From positions 64,928,397 through 64,992,396 of the forward strand of contig OY804588.1 of assembly GCA_963680875.1 (NCBI GenBank): a stretch of DNA of 64,000 nt. Reading direction: 5' to 3'. The DNA comes from Bathymodiolus brooksi. Lineage: Eukaryota; Mollusca; Bivalvia; Mytilida; Modiolidae. The position numbers were made by a program, and so were the translations under genes. The notes under the pieces are model-generated. The model ran no database searches. It saw nothing but the letters and a program-made list of their open reading frames with translations, and was not told the origin of the DNA. Positions 23,491-35,843 of the stretch are shown here, piece after piece. Every line of letters starts with the position of its first letter. The first letter of the stretch is position 1.

Positions 23491-26116
23491 TTTTCTTGTT
23501 GGTCATTGTATTGCCTGTCATGTGATTTACAGTTCTGATTACCCCATTGATATCTTCAAACCTTTCTTGTAGGTCATTGTATTGCCTGTCATGTGATTTA
23601 CAGTTCTGATTACCCCTTTGTTATCTTCAAACTTTCCTTGTTGGTCATTGCATTGCTTGTCATGTGATTTACCGTTTTGATTACCCCTTTGATATTTTCA
23701 AACTTTTCTTGTTGGTCATTGTATTGCCTGTCATGTGAGTTACCGTTCTGATTAACCCTTTGATATCTTCTAGCTTTTCTTGTTGGTCATTGTATTGCCT
23801 GTCATGTGATTTACAGTTCTGATTACCCCTTTGATATCTTCAAATCTTTCTTGTAGGTCATTGTATTGCCTGTCATGTGATTTACAGTTCTGATTACCCC
23901 TTTGATATCTTCAAACTTTCCTTGTTGGTCATTGCATTGCTTGTCATGTGATTTACCGTTCTGATTACCCCTTTGATATCTTCAAACTTTTCTTGTTGGT
24001 CATTGTATTGCCTGTCATGTGATTTACCGTTCTGATTACCACTTTGATATCTTCAAACTTTTCTTGTTGGTCATTGTATTGCCTGTCATGTGATTTACCG
24101 TTCTGATTACCCCTTTGATATCTTCAAACTTTTCTTGTTGGTCATTGTATTGCCTGTCATGTGATTTACCGTTCTGATTACCCCTTTGATATCTTCAAAC
24201 TTTTCTTGTTGGTCATTGTATTTCCTCTCATGTGATTTACCGTTCTGATTACCCCTTTAATATCTTCAAACTTTTCTTGTTGGTCCTTGTATTGCCTGTC
24301 ATGTGAGTTACCGTTCTGATTACCCCTTTGATATCTTCAAACTTTTCTTGTTGGTCATTGTATTTCCTGTCATGTGATATACCGTTCTGATTACCCCTTT
24401 GATATCTTCAAACTTTTCTTGTTGGTCATTGCATTTCCTGTCATGTGATTTACCGTTCTGATTACCCCATTGATACCTTCAAGCTTTTCTTGTTGGTCAT
24501 TGTATAGCCTGTCATGTGATTTACCGTTCTGATTACCCCTTTGATATCTTCAAATTTTTCTTGTTGGTCATTGTAATGCCTGTCATGTGAGTTACCGTTC
24601 TGATTAACGCTTTGATATCTTCAACTTTTCTTGTTGGTCATTGTATTGCCTGTCATGTGATTTACCGTTCTGATTACCCCTTTGATATCTTCAAACCTTT
24701 CTTGCAGGTTATTGTATTGCCTGTCATGTGATTTACCGTTCTGATTACCCCTTTGATATCTTCCAACTTTCCTTGTTGGTCATTGCATTGCCTGTCATGA
24801 GATTTACCGTTCTGATTACCCCTTTGATATCTTCAAACTTTTCTTGTTGGTCATTGTATTGCCTGACATGTGATATACCGTTCTGATTACCCCTTTGATA
24901 TCTTCAAACTTTTCTTGTTGGTCATTGTATTTCTTGTCAATTGATTTACCGTTCTGATTACCCCTTTGATATCTTCAAACTTTTCTTGTTGGTCATTGTA
25001 TTGCCTGTCATGTGATTTACCGTTCTGATTACCACTTTGATATCTTCAAACTTTTCTTGTTGGTCATTGTAATGCCTGTCATATGAGTTACCGTTCTGAT
25101 TACCCCTTTGATATCTTCAAATTTTTCTTGTTGGTCATTGTATTGCCTGTCATATGATTTACCGTTCTGATTACCACTTTGATATCTTCAAACTTTTCTT
25201 GTTGGTCATTGTATTTACTGTCATGTGATATACCGTTCTGATTACCCCTTTGATATCTTCAAACTTTTCTTGTTGGTCATTGTATTTCTTGTCATGTGAT
25301 TTACCGTTCTGATTACCCCTTTGATATCTTCAAACTTTTCTTGTTGGTCATTGTATTTCCTGTCATGTGATTTACCGTTCTGATTACCACTTTGATATCT
25401 TCAAACTTTTCTTGTTGGTCATTGTATTTCCTGTCATGTGATATACCGTTCTGATTACGCCTTTGATATCTTCAAACTTTTCTTGTTGGTCATTGTATTT
25501 CTTGTCATGTGATTTACCGTTCTGATTACCCCTTTGATATCTTCAAGCTTTTCTTGTTGGTCATTGTATTGCCTGTCATGTGATTTACCGTTCTGATTAC
25601 CACTTTGATATCTTCAAACTTTTCTTGTTGGTCATTGTATTGCCTGTCATGTGAGTTACCGTTCTAATTACCCCTTTGATATCTTCAAACTTTTCTTGTT
25701 GGTCATTGTATTTCCTGTCATGTGATATACCATTCTGATTACCCCTTTGATATCTTCAAACTTTCCTTGTTGGTCATTGTATTTCCTGTCATGTGATTTA
25801 CGGTTCTGTTTACCCCTTTGATATCTTCAAACTTTTCTTGTTGGTCATTGTATTGCTTGTCATGTGATTTACCGTTCTGATTACCCCTTTGATATCTTCA
25901 AACCTTTCTTGTAGGTCATTGTATTGCCTGTCATGTGATTTACAGTTCTGATTACCCCTTTGATATCTTCAAACTTTTCTTGTTGGTCATTGTATTGCCT
26001 GTCATGTGAGTTACCGTTCTGATTAACCCTTTGATATCTTCAAGCTTTTCTTGTTGGTCATTGTATTGCCTGTCATGTGATTTACAGTTCTGATTACCCC
26101 TTTGATATCTTCAAAC
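23491..26116 (+). repeat. Higher-order unit D2 (37 of 41 monomers), tandem copy of D1
   Basis: Markers follow D1 at exactly 2910 bp: opening 20581 to 23491, TTCTAGC 20861 to 23771, TTCAAC 21710 to 24620. The copy stops matching in the CTTTCTTG monomer starting at 26117, which reads CTTGTTGG where D1 reads CTTGTAGG. Private changes include CTTGCAGGTTATTG and loss of TATAGCC near 24700, GCCTGACATG near 24864, and CGGTTCTGTTTACC at 25801. The 25801 change is shared with 26653 and 46391 in the next family. Confidence 0.85.
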
Positions 26117-27820
26117 CTTTCTTGTTGGTCATTGTATTGCCTGTCATGTGATTTACCGTTCTGATTACCACTTTGATATCTTCAAACTTTTCTTGTTGGT
26201 CATTGCATTGCCTGTCATGTGATTTACAGTTCTGATTACCCCTTTGATATCTTCAAACTTTTCTTGTTGGTCATTGTATTGCCTCTCATGTGATTTACCG
26301 TTCTGATTACCCCTTTGATATCTTCAAACTTTTCTTGTTGGTCATTGTATTTCCTGTCATGTGATTTACCGTTCTGATTACCCCTTTGATATCTTCAAAC
26401 TTTTCTTGTTGGTCATTGTATTTCCTGTCATGTGATTTACCGTTCTGATTACCCCTTTGATATCTTCAAACTTTTCTTTTTGGTCATTGTATTGCCTGTC
26501 ATGTGAGTTACCGTTCTAATTACCCCTTTGATATCTTCAAACTTTTCTTGTTGGTCATTGTATTTCCTGTCATGTGATATACCATTCTGATTACCCCTTT
26601 GATATCTTCAAACTTTCCTTGTTGGTCATTGTATTTCCTGTCATGTGATTTACGGTTCTGTTTACCCCTTTGATATCTTCAAACTTTTCTTGTTGGTCAT
26701 TGTATTGCTTGTCATGTGATTTACCGTTCTGATTACCCCTTTGATATCTTCAAACCTTTCTTGTAGGTCATTGTATTGCCTGTCATGTGATTTACAGTTC
26801 TGATTACCCCTTTGATATCTTCAAACTTTTCTTGTTGGTCATTGTATTGCCTGTCATGTGAGTTACCGTTCTGATTAACCCTTTGATATCTTCAAGCTTT
26901 TCTTGTTGGTCATTGTATTGCCTGTCATGTGATTTACAGTTCTGATTACCCCTTTGATATCTTCAAACCTTTCTTGTTGGTCATTGTATTGCCTGTCATG
27001 TGATTTACCGTTCTGATTACCACTTTGATATCTTCAAACTTTTCTTTTTGGTCATTGCATTGCCTGTCATGTGATTTACCGTTCTGATTACCCCTTTGAT
27101 ATCTTCAAACTTTTCTTGTTGGTCATTGTATTGCCTGTCATGTGATTTACCGTTCTGATTACCCCTTTGATATCTTCAAACTTTTCTTGTTGGTCATTGT
27201 ATTTCCTGTCATGTGATTTACCGTTCTGATTACCCCTTTGATATCTTCAAACTTTTCTTGTTGGTCATTGTATTTCCTGTCATGTGATTTACCGTTCTGA
27301 TTACCCCTTTGATATCTTCAAACTTTTCTTTTTGGTCATTGTATTGCCTGTCATGTGATTTACCGTTCTGATTACACCTTTGATATCTTCAAACCTTTCT
27401 TGTAGGTCATTGTATTGCCTGTCATGTGATTTACAGTTCTGATTACCCCTTTGATATCTTCAAACTTTCCTTGTTGGTCATTGCATTGCCTGTCATGTGA
27501 GTTACCGTTCTGATTACCCCTTTGATATCTTCAAACTTTTCTTGTTGGTCATTGTATTTCCTGTCTTGTGATATACCGTTCTGATTACCCCTTTGATATC
27601 TTCAAACTTTTCTTGTTGGTCATTGTATTGCCTGTCATGTGAGTTACTGTTCTGATTAACCCTTTGATATCTTCAAGCTTTTCTTGTTGGTCATTGTATT
27701 GCCTGTCATGTGATTTACAGTTCTGATTACCCCTTTGATAACTTCAAACCTTTCTTGTAGGTCATTGTATTGCCTGTCATGTGATTTACAGTTCTGATTA
27801 CCCCTTTGATATCTTCAAAC
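26117..27820 (+). repeat. Lead-in block E0 (24 monomers) of the right-hand family
   Basis: First block without the 70-bp TTCAAC monomer. It has GCCTCTC, several TATTTCCTG consensus-like monomers, CTTTTTGGTC, GTTCTAATT, CGGTTCTGTTTACC (26653), GTCTTGTG (27563) and GATAACTTC (about 27737). The part from about 26.46 to 27.6 kb reappears near 46.2-47.3 kb at an offset of 19738 bp (278 monomers): CGGTTC 26653 to 46391 and GTCTTG 27563 to 47301. Confidence 0.78.
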
Positions 27821-30589
27821 TTTCCTTGTTGGTCATTGCATTGCTTGTCATGTGATTTACCGTTCTGATTACCCCTTTGATATCTTCAAACTTTTCTTGT
27901 TGGTCATTGTATTGCAGGTCATGTGATTTACCGTTTTGATTACCACTTTGATATCTTCAAACTTTTCTTGTTGTTCATTGTATTGCCTGTCATGTGATTT
28001 ACCGTTCTGATTACCCCTTTGATATCTTCAAACTTTTCTTGTTGGTCATTGTATTGCCTGTCATGTGATATACAGTTCTGATTACCCCATTGATATCTTC
28101 AAACCTTTCTTGTAGGTCATTGTATTGCCTGTCATGTGATTTACAGTTCTGATTACCCCTTTGATATCTTCAAACTTTCCTTGTTGGTCATTGCATTGCT
28201 TGTCATGTGATTTACCGTTCTGATTACCCCTTTGATATTTTCAAACTTTTCTTGTTGGTCATTGTATTGCCTGTCATGTGAGTTACCGTTCTGATTAACC
28301 CTTTGATATCTTCAAGCTTTTCTTGTTGGTCATTGTATTGCCTGTCATGTGATTTACAGTTCTGATTACCCCTTTGATATCTTCAAATCTTTCTTGTAGG
28401 TCATTGTATTGCCTGTCATGTGATTTACAGTTCTGATTACCCCTTTGATATCTTCAAACTTTCCTTGTTGGTCATTGTATTTCCTGTCATGTGATTTACC
28501 GTTCTGATTACCCCTTTGATATCTTCAAACTTTTCTTTTTGGTCATTGTATTGCCTGTCATGTGAGTTACCGTTCTAATTACCCCTTTGATATCTTCAAA
28601 CTTTTCTTGTTGGTCATTGTATTGCTTGTCATGTGATTTACCGTTCTGATTACCCCTTTGATATCTTCAAACCTTTCTTGTAGGTCATTGTATTGCCTGT
28701 CATGTGATTTACGGTTCTGATTACCCCTTTGATATCTTCAAACTTTTCTTGTTGGTCATTGTATTGCCTGTCATGTGATTTACAGTTCTGATTACCCCTT
28801 TGATATCTTCAAACCTTTCTTGTTGGTCATTGTATTGCCTGTCATGTGATTTACCGTTCTGATTACCACTTTGATATCTTCAAACTTTTCTTGTTGGTCA
28901 TTGCATTGCCTGTCATGTGATTTACCGTTCTGATTACCCCTTTGATATCTTCAAACTTTTCTTGTTGGTCATTGTATTGCCTGTCATGTGATTTACCGTT
29001 CTGATTACCCCTTTGATATCTTCAAACTTTTCTTGTTGGTCATTGTATTTCCTGTCATGTGATTTACCGTTCTGATTACCCCTTTGATATCTTCAAACTT
29101 TTCTTGTTGGTCATTGTATTTCCTGTCATGTGATTTACCGTTCTGATTACCCCTTTGATATCTTCAAACTTTTCTTTTTGGTCATTGTATTGCCTGTCAT
29201 GTGATTTACCGTTCTGATTACCCCTTTGATATCTTCAAACCTTTCTTGTAGGTCATTGTATTGCCTGTCATGTGATTTACAGTTCTGATTACCCCTTTGA
29301 TATCTTCAAACTTTCCTTGTTGGTCATTGCATTGCCTGTCATGTGAGTTACCGTTCTGATTACCCCTTTGATATCTTCAAACTTTTCTTGTTGGTCATTG
29401 TATTTCCTGTCTTGTGATATACCGTTCTGATTACCCCTTTGATATCTTCAAACTTTTCTTGTTGGTCATTGTATTGCCTGTCATGTGAGTTACCGTTCTG
29501 ATTAACCCTTTGATATCTTCAAGCTTTTCTTGTTGGTCATTGTATTGCCTGTCATGTGATTTACAGTTCTGATTACCCCTTTGATAACTTCAAACCTTTC
29601 TTGTAGGTCATTGTATTGCCTGTCATGTGATTTACAGTTCTGATTACCCCTTTGATATCTTCAAACTTTCCTTGTTGGTCATTGCATTGCTTGTCATGTG
29701 ATTTACCGTTCTGATTACCCCTTTGATATCTTCAAACTTTTCTTGTTGGTCATTGTATTGCAGGTCATGTGATTTACCGTTCTGATTACCACTTTGATAT
29801 CTTCAAACTTTTCTTGTTGTTCATTGTATTGCCTGTCATGTGATTTACCGTTCTGATTACCCCTTTGATATCTTCAAACTTTTCTTGTTGGTCATTGTAT
29901 TGCCTGTCATGTGATTTACAGTTCTGATTACCCCATTGATATCTTCAAACCTTTCTTGTAGGTCATTGTATTGCCTGTCATGTGATTTACAGTTCTGATT
30001 ACCCCTTTGATATCTTCAAACTTTCCTTGTTGGTCATTGCATTGCTTGTCATGTGATTTACCGTTCTGATTATCCCTTTGATATTTTCAAACTTTTCTTG
30101 TTGGTCATTGTATTGCCTGTCATGTGAGTTACCGTTCTGATTAACCCTTTGATATCTTCTAGCTTTTCTTGTTGGTCATTGTATTGCCTGTCATGTGATT
30201 TACAGTTCTGATTACCCCTTTGATATCTTCAAATCTTTCTTGTAGGTCATTGTATTGCCTGTCATGTGATTTACAGTTCTGATTACCCCTTTGATATCTT
30301 CAAACTTTCCTTGTTGGTCATTGCATTGCTTGTCATGTGATTTACCGTTCTGATTACCCCTTTGATATCTTCAAACTTTTCTTGTTGGTCATTGTATTGC
30401 CTGTCATGTGATTTACCGTTCTGATTACCACTTTGATATCTTCAAACTTTTCTTGTTGGTCATTGTATTGCCTGTCATGTGATTTACCGTTCTGATTACC
30501 ACTTTGATATCTTCAAACTTTTCTTGTTGGTCATTGTATTTCCTGTCATGTGATATACCGTTCTGATTACGCCTTTGATATCTTCAAAC

Positions 30590-30660
30590 TTTTCTTGTTG
30601 GTCATTGTATTTCTTGTCATGTGAGTTACCGTTCTAATTACCCCTTTGATATCTTCAAAC
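30590..30660 (+). repeat. Fusion monomer TTTCTTG + GAGTTACC/CTAATT, amplified
   Basis: The left half has the TATTTCTTGTC signature and the right half GAGTTACC with GTTCTAATT. In the parental order, for example around 12140-12350, those halves lie in monomers separated by two others, so 142 bp were lost. The same fusion is found at 40459-40529, 43938-44008, 48553-48623 and 57427-57497. The deletion happened once and was then copied four times. Confidence 0.85.
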
Positions 30661-33600
30661 TTTTCTTGTTGGTCATTGTATTTCCTGTCATGTGATATAC
30701 CATTCTGATTACCCCTTTGATATCTTCAAACTTTCCTTGTTGGTCATTGTATTTCCTGTCATGTGATTTACCGTTCTGTTTACCCCTTTGATATCTTCAA
30801 ACTTTTCTTGTTGGTCATTGTATTGCTTGTCATGTGATTTACCGTTCTGATTACCCCTTTGATATCTTCAAACCTTTCTTGTAGGTCATTGTATTGCCTG
30901 TCATGTGATTTACAGTTCTGATTACCCCTTTGATATCTTCAAACTTTTCTTGTTGGTCATTGTATTGCCTGTCATGTGAGCTACCGTTCTGATTAACCAT
31001 TTGATATCTTCAAGCTTTTCTTGTTGGTCATTGTATTGCCTGTCATGTGATTTACCGTTCTGATTACCCCTTTGATATCTTCAAACCTTTCTTGTTGGTC
31101 ATTGTATTGCCTGTCATGTGATTTACCGTTCTGATTACCACTTTGATATCTTCAAACTTTTCTTGTTGGTCATTGTATTGCCTCTCATGTGATTTACCGT
31201 TCTGATTACCCCTTTGATATCTTCAAACTTTTCTTGTTGGTCATTGTATTGCCTGTCATGTGATTTACCGTTCTGATTACCCCTTTGATATCTTCAAACT
31301 TTTCTTGTTGGTCATTGTATTTCCTGTCATGTGATTTACCGTTCTGATTACCCCTTTGATATCTTCAAACTTTTCTTGTTGGTCATTGTATTTCCTGTCA
31401 TGTGATTTACCGTTCTGATTACCCCTTTGATATCTTCAAACGTTTCTTTTTGGTAATTGTATTGCCTGTCATGTGATTTACCGTTCTGATTACCCCTTTG
31501 ATATCTTCAAACCTTTCTTGTAGGTCATTGTATTGCCTGTCATGTGATTTACAGTTCTGATTACCCCTTTGATATCTTCAAACTTTCCTTGTTGGTCATT
31601 GCATTGCCTGTCATGTGAGTTACCGTTCTGATTACCCCTTTGATATCTTCAAACTTTTCTTGTTGGTCATTGTATTTCCTGTCTTGTGATATACCGTTCT
31701 GATTACCCCTTTGATATCTTCAAACTTTTCTTGTTGGTCATTGTATTGCCTGTCATGTGAGTTACCGTTCTGATTAACCCTTTGATATCTTCAAGCTTTT
31801 CTTGTTGGTCATTGTATTGCTTGTCATGTGATTTACAGTTCTGATTACCCCTTTGAAATCTTCAAACCTTTCTTGTAGGTCATTGTATTGCCTGTCATGT
31901 GATTTACAGTTCTGATTACCCCTTTGATATCTTCAAACTTTCCTTGTTGGTCATTGCATTGCTTGTCATGTGATTTACCGTTCTGATTACCCCTTTGATA
32001 TCTTCAAACTTTTCTTGTTTGTCATTGTATTGCAGGTCATGTGATTTACCGTTCTGATTACCACTTTGATATCTTCAAACTTTTCTTGTTGGTCATTATA
32101 TTGCCTGTCATGTGATTTACCGTTCTGATTACCCCTTTGATATCTTCAAACTTTTCTTGTTGGTCATTGTATTGCCTGTCATGTGATTTACAGTTCTGAT
32201 TACCCCTTTGATATCTTCAAACTTTTCTTGTTGGTCATTGTATTGCCTGTCATGTGATTTACCGTTCTGATTACCCCTTTGATATCTTCAAACTTTTCTT
32301 GTTGGTCATTGTATTTCCTGTCATGTGATTTACCGTTCTGATTACCCCTTTGATATCTTCAAACTTTTCTTGTTGGTCATTGTATTTCCTGTCATGTGAT
32401 TTACCGTTCTGATTACCCCTTTGATATCTTCAAACTTTTCTTTTTGGTCATTGTATTGCCTGTCATGTGATTTACCGTTCTGATTACCCCTTTGATATCT
32501 TCAAACTTTTCTTGTTGGTCATTGTATTTCCTGTCTTGTGATATACCGTTCTGATTACCCCTTTGATATCTTCAAACTTTTCTTGTTGGTCATTGTATTG
32601 CCTGTCATGTGAGCTACCGTTCTGATTAACCCTTTGATATCTTCAAGCTTTTCTTGTTGGTCATTGTATTGCTTGTCATGTGATTTACAGTTCTGATTAC
32701 CCCTTTGAAATCTTCAAACCTTTCTTGTAGGTCATTGTATTGCCTGTCATGTGATTTACAGTTCTGATTACCCCTTTGATATCTTCAAACTTTCCTTGTT
32801 GGTCATTGCATTGCTTGTCATGTGATTTACCGTTCTGATTACCCCTTTGATATCTTCAAACTTTTCTTGTTTGTCATTGTATTGCAGGTCATGTGATTTA
32901 CCGTTCTGATTACCACTTTGATATCTTCAAACTTTTCTTGTTGGTCATTGTATTGCCTGTCATGTGATTTACCGTTCTGATTACCCCTTTGATATCTTCA
33001 AACTTTTCTTGTTGGTCATTGTATTGCCTGTCATGTGATTTACAGTTCTGATTACCCCATTGATATCTTCAAACCTTTCTTGTAGGTCATTGTATTGTCT
33101 GTCATGTGATTTACAGTTCTGATTACCCCTTTGATATCTTCAAACTTTCCTTGTTGGTCATTGCATTGCTTGTCATGTGATTTACCGTTCTGATTACCCC
33201 TTTGATATCTTCAAACTTTTCTTGTTGGTCATTGTATTTCCTGTCATGTGATATACCGTTCTGATTACGCCTTTGATATCTTCAAACTTTTCTTGTTGGT
33301 CATTGTATTTCTTGTCATGTGATTTACCGTTCTGATTACCCCTTTGATATCTTCAAGCTTTTCTAGTTGGTCATTGTATTGCCTGTCATGTGATTTACCG
33401 TTCTGATTACCACTTTGATATCTTCAAACTTTTCTTGTTGGTCATTGTATTGCCTGTCATGTGAGTTACCGTTCTAATTACCCCTTTGATATCTTCAAAC
33501 TTTTCTTGTTGGTCATTGTATTTCCTGTCATGTGATATACCATTCTGATTACCCCTTTGATATCTTCAAACTTTCCTTGTTGGTCATTGTATTTCCTGTC

Positions 33601-34352
33601 ATGTGATTTACCGTTCTGTTTACCCCTTTGATATCTTCAAACTTTTCTTGTTGGTCATTGTATTGCTTGTCATGTGATTTACAGTTCTGATTACCCCTTT
33701 GATATCTTCAAACCTTTCTTGTAGGTCATTGTATTGCCTGTCATGAGATTTACAGTTCTGATTACCCCTTTGATATCTTCAAACTTTTCTTGTTGGTCAT
33801 TGTATTGCCTGTCATGTGAGTTACCGTTCTGATTAACCCTTTGATATCTTCAAGCTTTTCTTGTTGGTCATTGTATTGCCTGTCATGTGATTTACAGTTC
33901 TGATTACCCCTTTGATATCTTCAAACCTTTCTTGTTGGTCATTGTATTGCCTGTCATGTGATTTACCGTTCTGATTACCACTTTGATATCTTCAAACTTT
34001 CCTTGTTGGTCATTGCATTGCTTGTCATGTGATTTACCGTTCTGATTACCCCTTTGATATCTTCAAACTTTTCTTGTTGGTCATTGTATTTCCTGTCATG
34101 TGATATACCGTTCTGATTACGCCTTTGATATCTTCAAACTTTTCTTGTTGGTCATTGTATTTCTTGTCATGTGATTTACCGTTCTGATTACCCCTTTGAT
34201 ATCTTCAAGCTTTTCTTGTTGGTCATTGTATTGCCTGTCATGTGATTTACCGTTCTGATTACCACTTTGATATCTTCAAACTTTTCTTGTTGGTCATTGT
34301 ATTGCCTGTCATGTGAGTTACCGTTCTAATTACCCCTTTGATATCTTCAAAC

Positions 34353-34423
34353 TTTTCTTGTTGGTCATTGTATTTCCTGTCATGTGATATACCATTCTGA
34401 TTACGCCTTTGATATCTTCAAAC
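34353..34423 (+). repeat. Fusion monomer ACCATTC + GATTACGCC
   Basis: It combines ACCATTC, normally followed by GATTACCCC, with GATTACGCC, normally preceded by ACCGTTC. It marks the junction of a local duplication: monomers from GATTACGCC to GTTCTAATT occur just before it and again just after it. The counterpart in the second superblock (about 52480) lacks both the fusion and the duplication. Confidence 0.78.
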
Positions 34424-35275
34424 TTTTCTTGTTGGTCATTGTATTTCTTGTCATGTGATTTACCCTTCTGATTACCCCTTTGATATCTTCAAGCTTTTCT
34501 TGTTGGTCATTGTATTGCCTGTCATGTGATTTACCGTTCTGATTACCACTTTGATATCTTCAAACTTTTCTTGTTGGTCATTGTATTGCCTGTCATGTGA
34601 GTTACCGTTCTAATTACCCCTTTGATATCTTCAAACTTTTCTTGTTGGTCATTGTATTTCCTGTCATGTGATATACCATTCTGATTACCCCTTTGATATC
34701 TTCAAACTTTCCTTGTTGGTCATTGTATTTCCTGTCATGTGATTTACCGTTCTGTTTACCCCTTTGATATCTTCAAACTTTTCTTGTTGGTCATTGTATT
34801 GCTTGTCATGTGATTTACCGTTCTGATTACCCCTTTGATATCTTCAAACCTTTCTTGTAGGTCATTGTATTGCCTGTCATGTGATTTACAGTTCTGATTA
34901 CCCCTTTGATATCTTCAAACTTTTCTTGTTGGTCATTGTATTGCCTGTCATGTGAGTTACCGTTCTGATTAACCCTTTGATATCTTCAAGCTTTTCTTGT
35001 TGGTCATTGTATTGCCTGTCATGTGATTTACAGTTCAGATTACCCCTTTGATATCTTCAAACCTTTCTTGTTGGTCATTGTATTGCCTGTCATGTGATTT
35101 ACCGTTCTGATTACCACTTTGATATCTTCAAACTTTTCTTGTTGGTCATTGTATTGCCTCTCATGTGATTTACCGTTCTGATTACCCCTTTGATATCTTC
35201 AAACTTTTCTTGTTGGTCATTGTATTGCTTGTCATGTGATTTACCGTTCTGATTACCCCTTTGATATCTTCAAAC

Positions 35276-35843
35276 TTTTCTTGTTGGTCATTGTATTGCC
35301 TGTCATGTGATTTACAGTTCTGATTACCCCATTGATATCTTCAAACCTTTCTTGTAGGTCATTGTATTGCCTGTCATGTGATTTACAGTTCTGATTACCC
35401 CTTTGATATCTTCAAACTTTCCTTGTTGGTCATTGCATTGCTTGTCATGTGATTTACCGTTCTGATTACCCCTTTGATATTTTCAAACTTTTCTTGTTGG
35501 TCATTGTATTGCCTGTCATGTGAGCTACCGTTCTGATTAACCCTTTGATATCTTCTAGCTTTTCTTGTTGGTCATTGTATTGCCTGTCATGTGATTTACA
35601 GTTCTGATTACCCCTTTGATATCTTCAAACCTTTCTTGTAGGTCATTGTATTGCCTGTCATGTGATTTACAGTTCTGATTACCCCTTTGATATCTTCAAA
35701 CTTTCCTTGTTGGTCATTGCATTGCTTGTCATGTGATTTACCGTTCTGATTACCCCTTTGATATTTTCAAACTTTTCTTGTTGGTCATTGTATTGCCTGT
35801 CATGTGAGCTACCGTTCTGATTAACCCTTTGATATCTTCTAGC
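35276..35843 (+). repeat. Local tandem duplication of a 4-monomer block
   Basis: Two copies of 284 bp, 35276-35559 and 35560-35843. Each has a CAGTTC monomer, a CTTTCTTGTAGG monomer, a TTTCCTTG/GCATTGCTTG monomer with GATATTTTC, and a GAGCTACC/ATTAACCC monomer ending TTCTAGC. The TTCTAGC markers at 35556 and 35840 are 284 bp apart. The copies differ in the first monomer (CCCCATT versus CCCCTTT). Confidence 0.8.
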
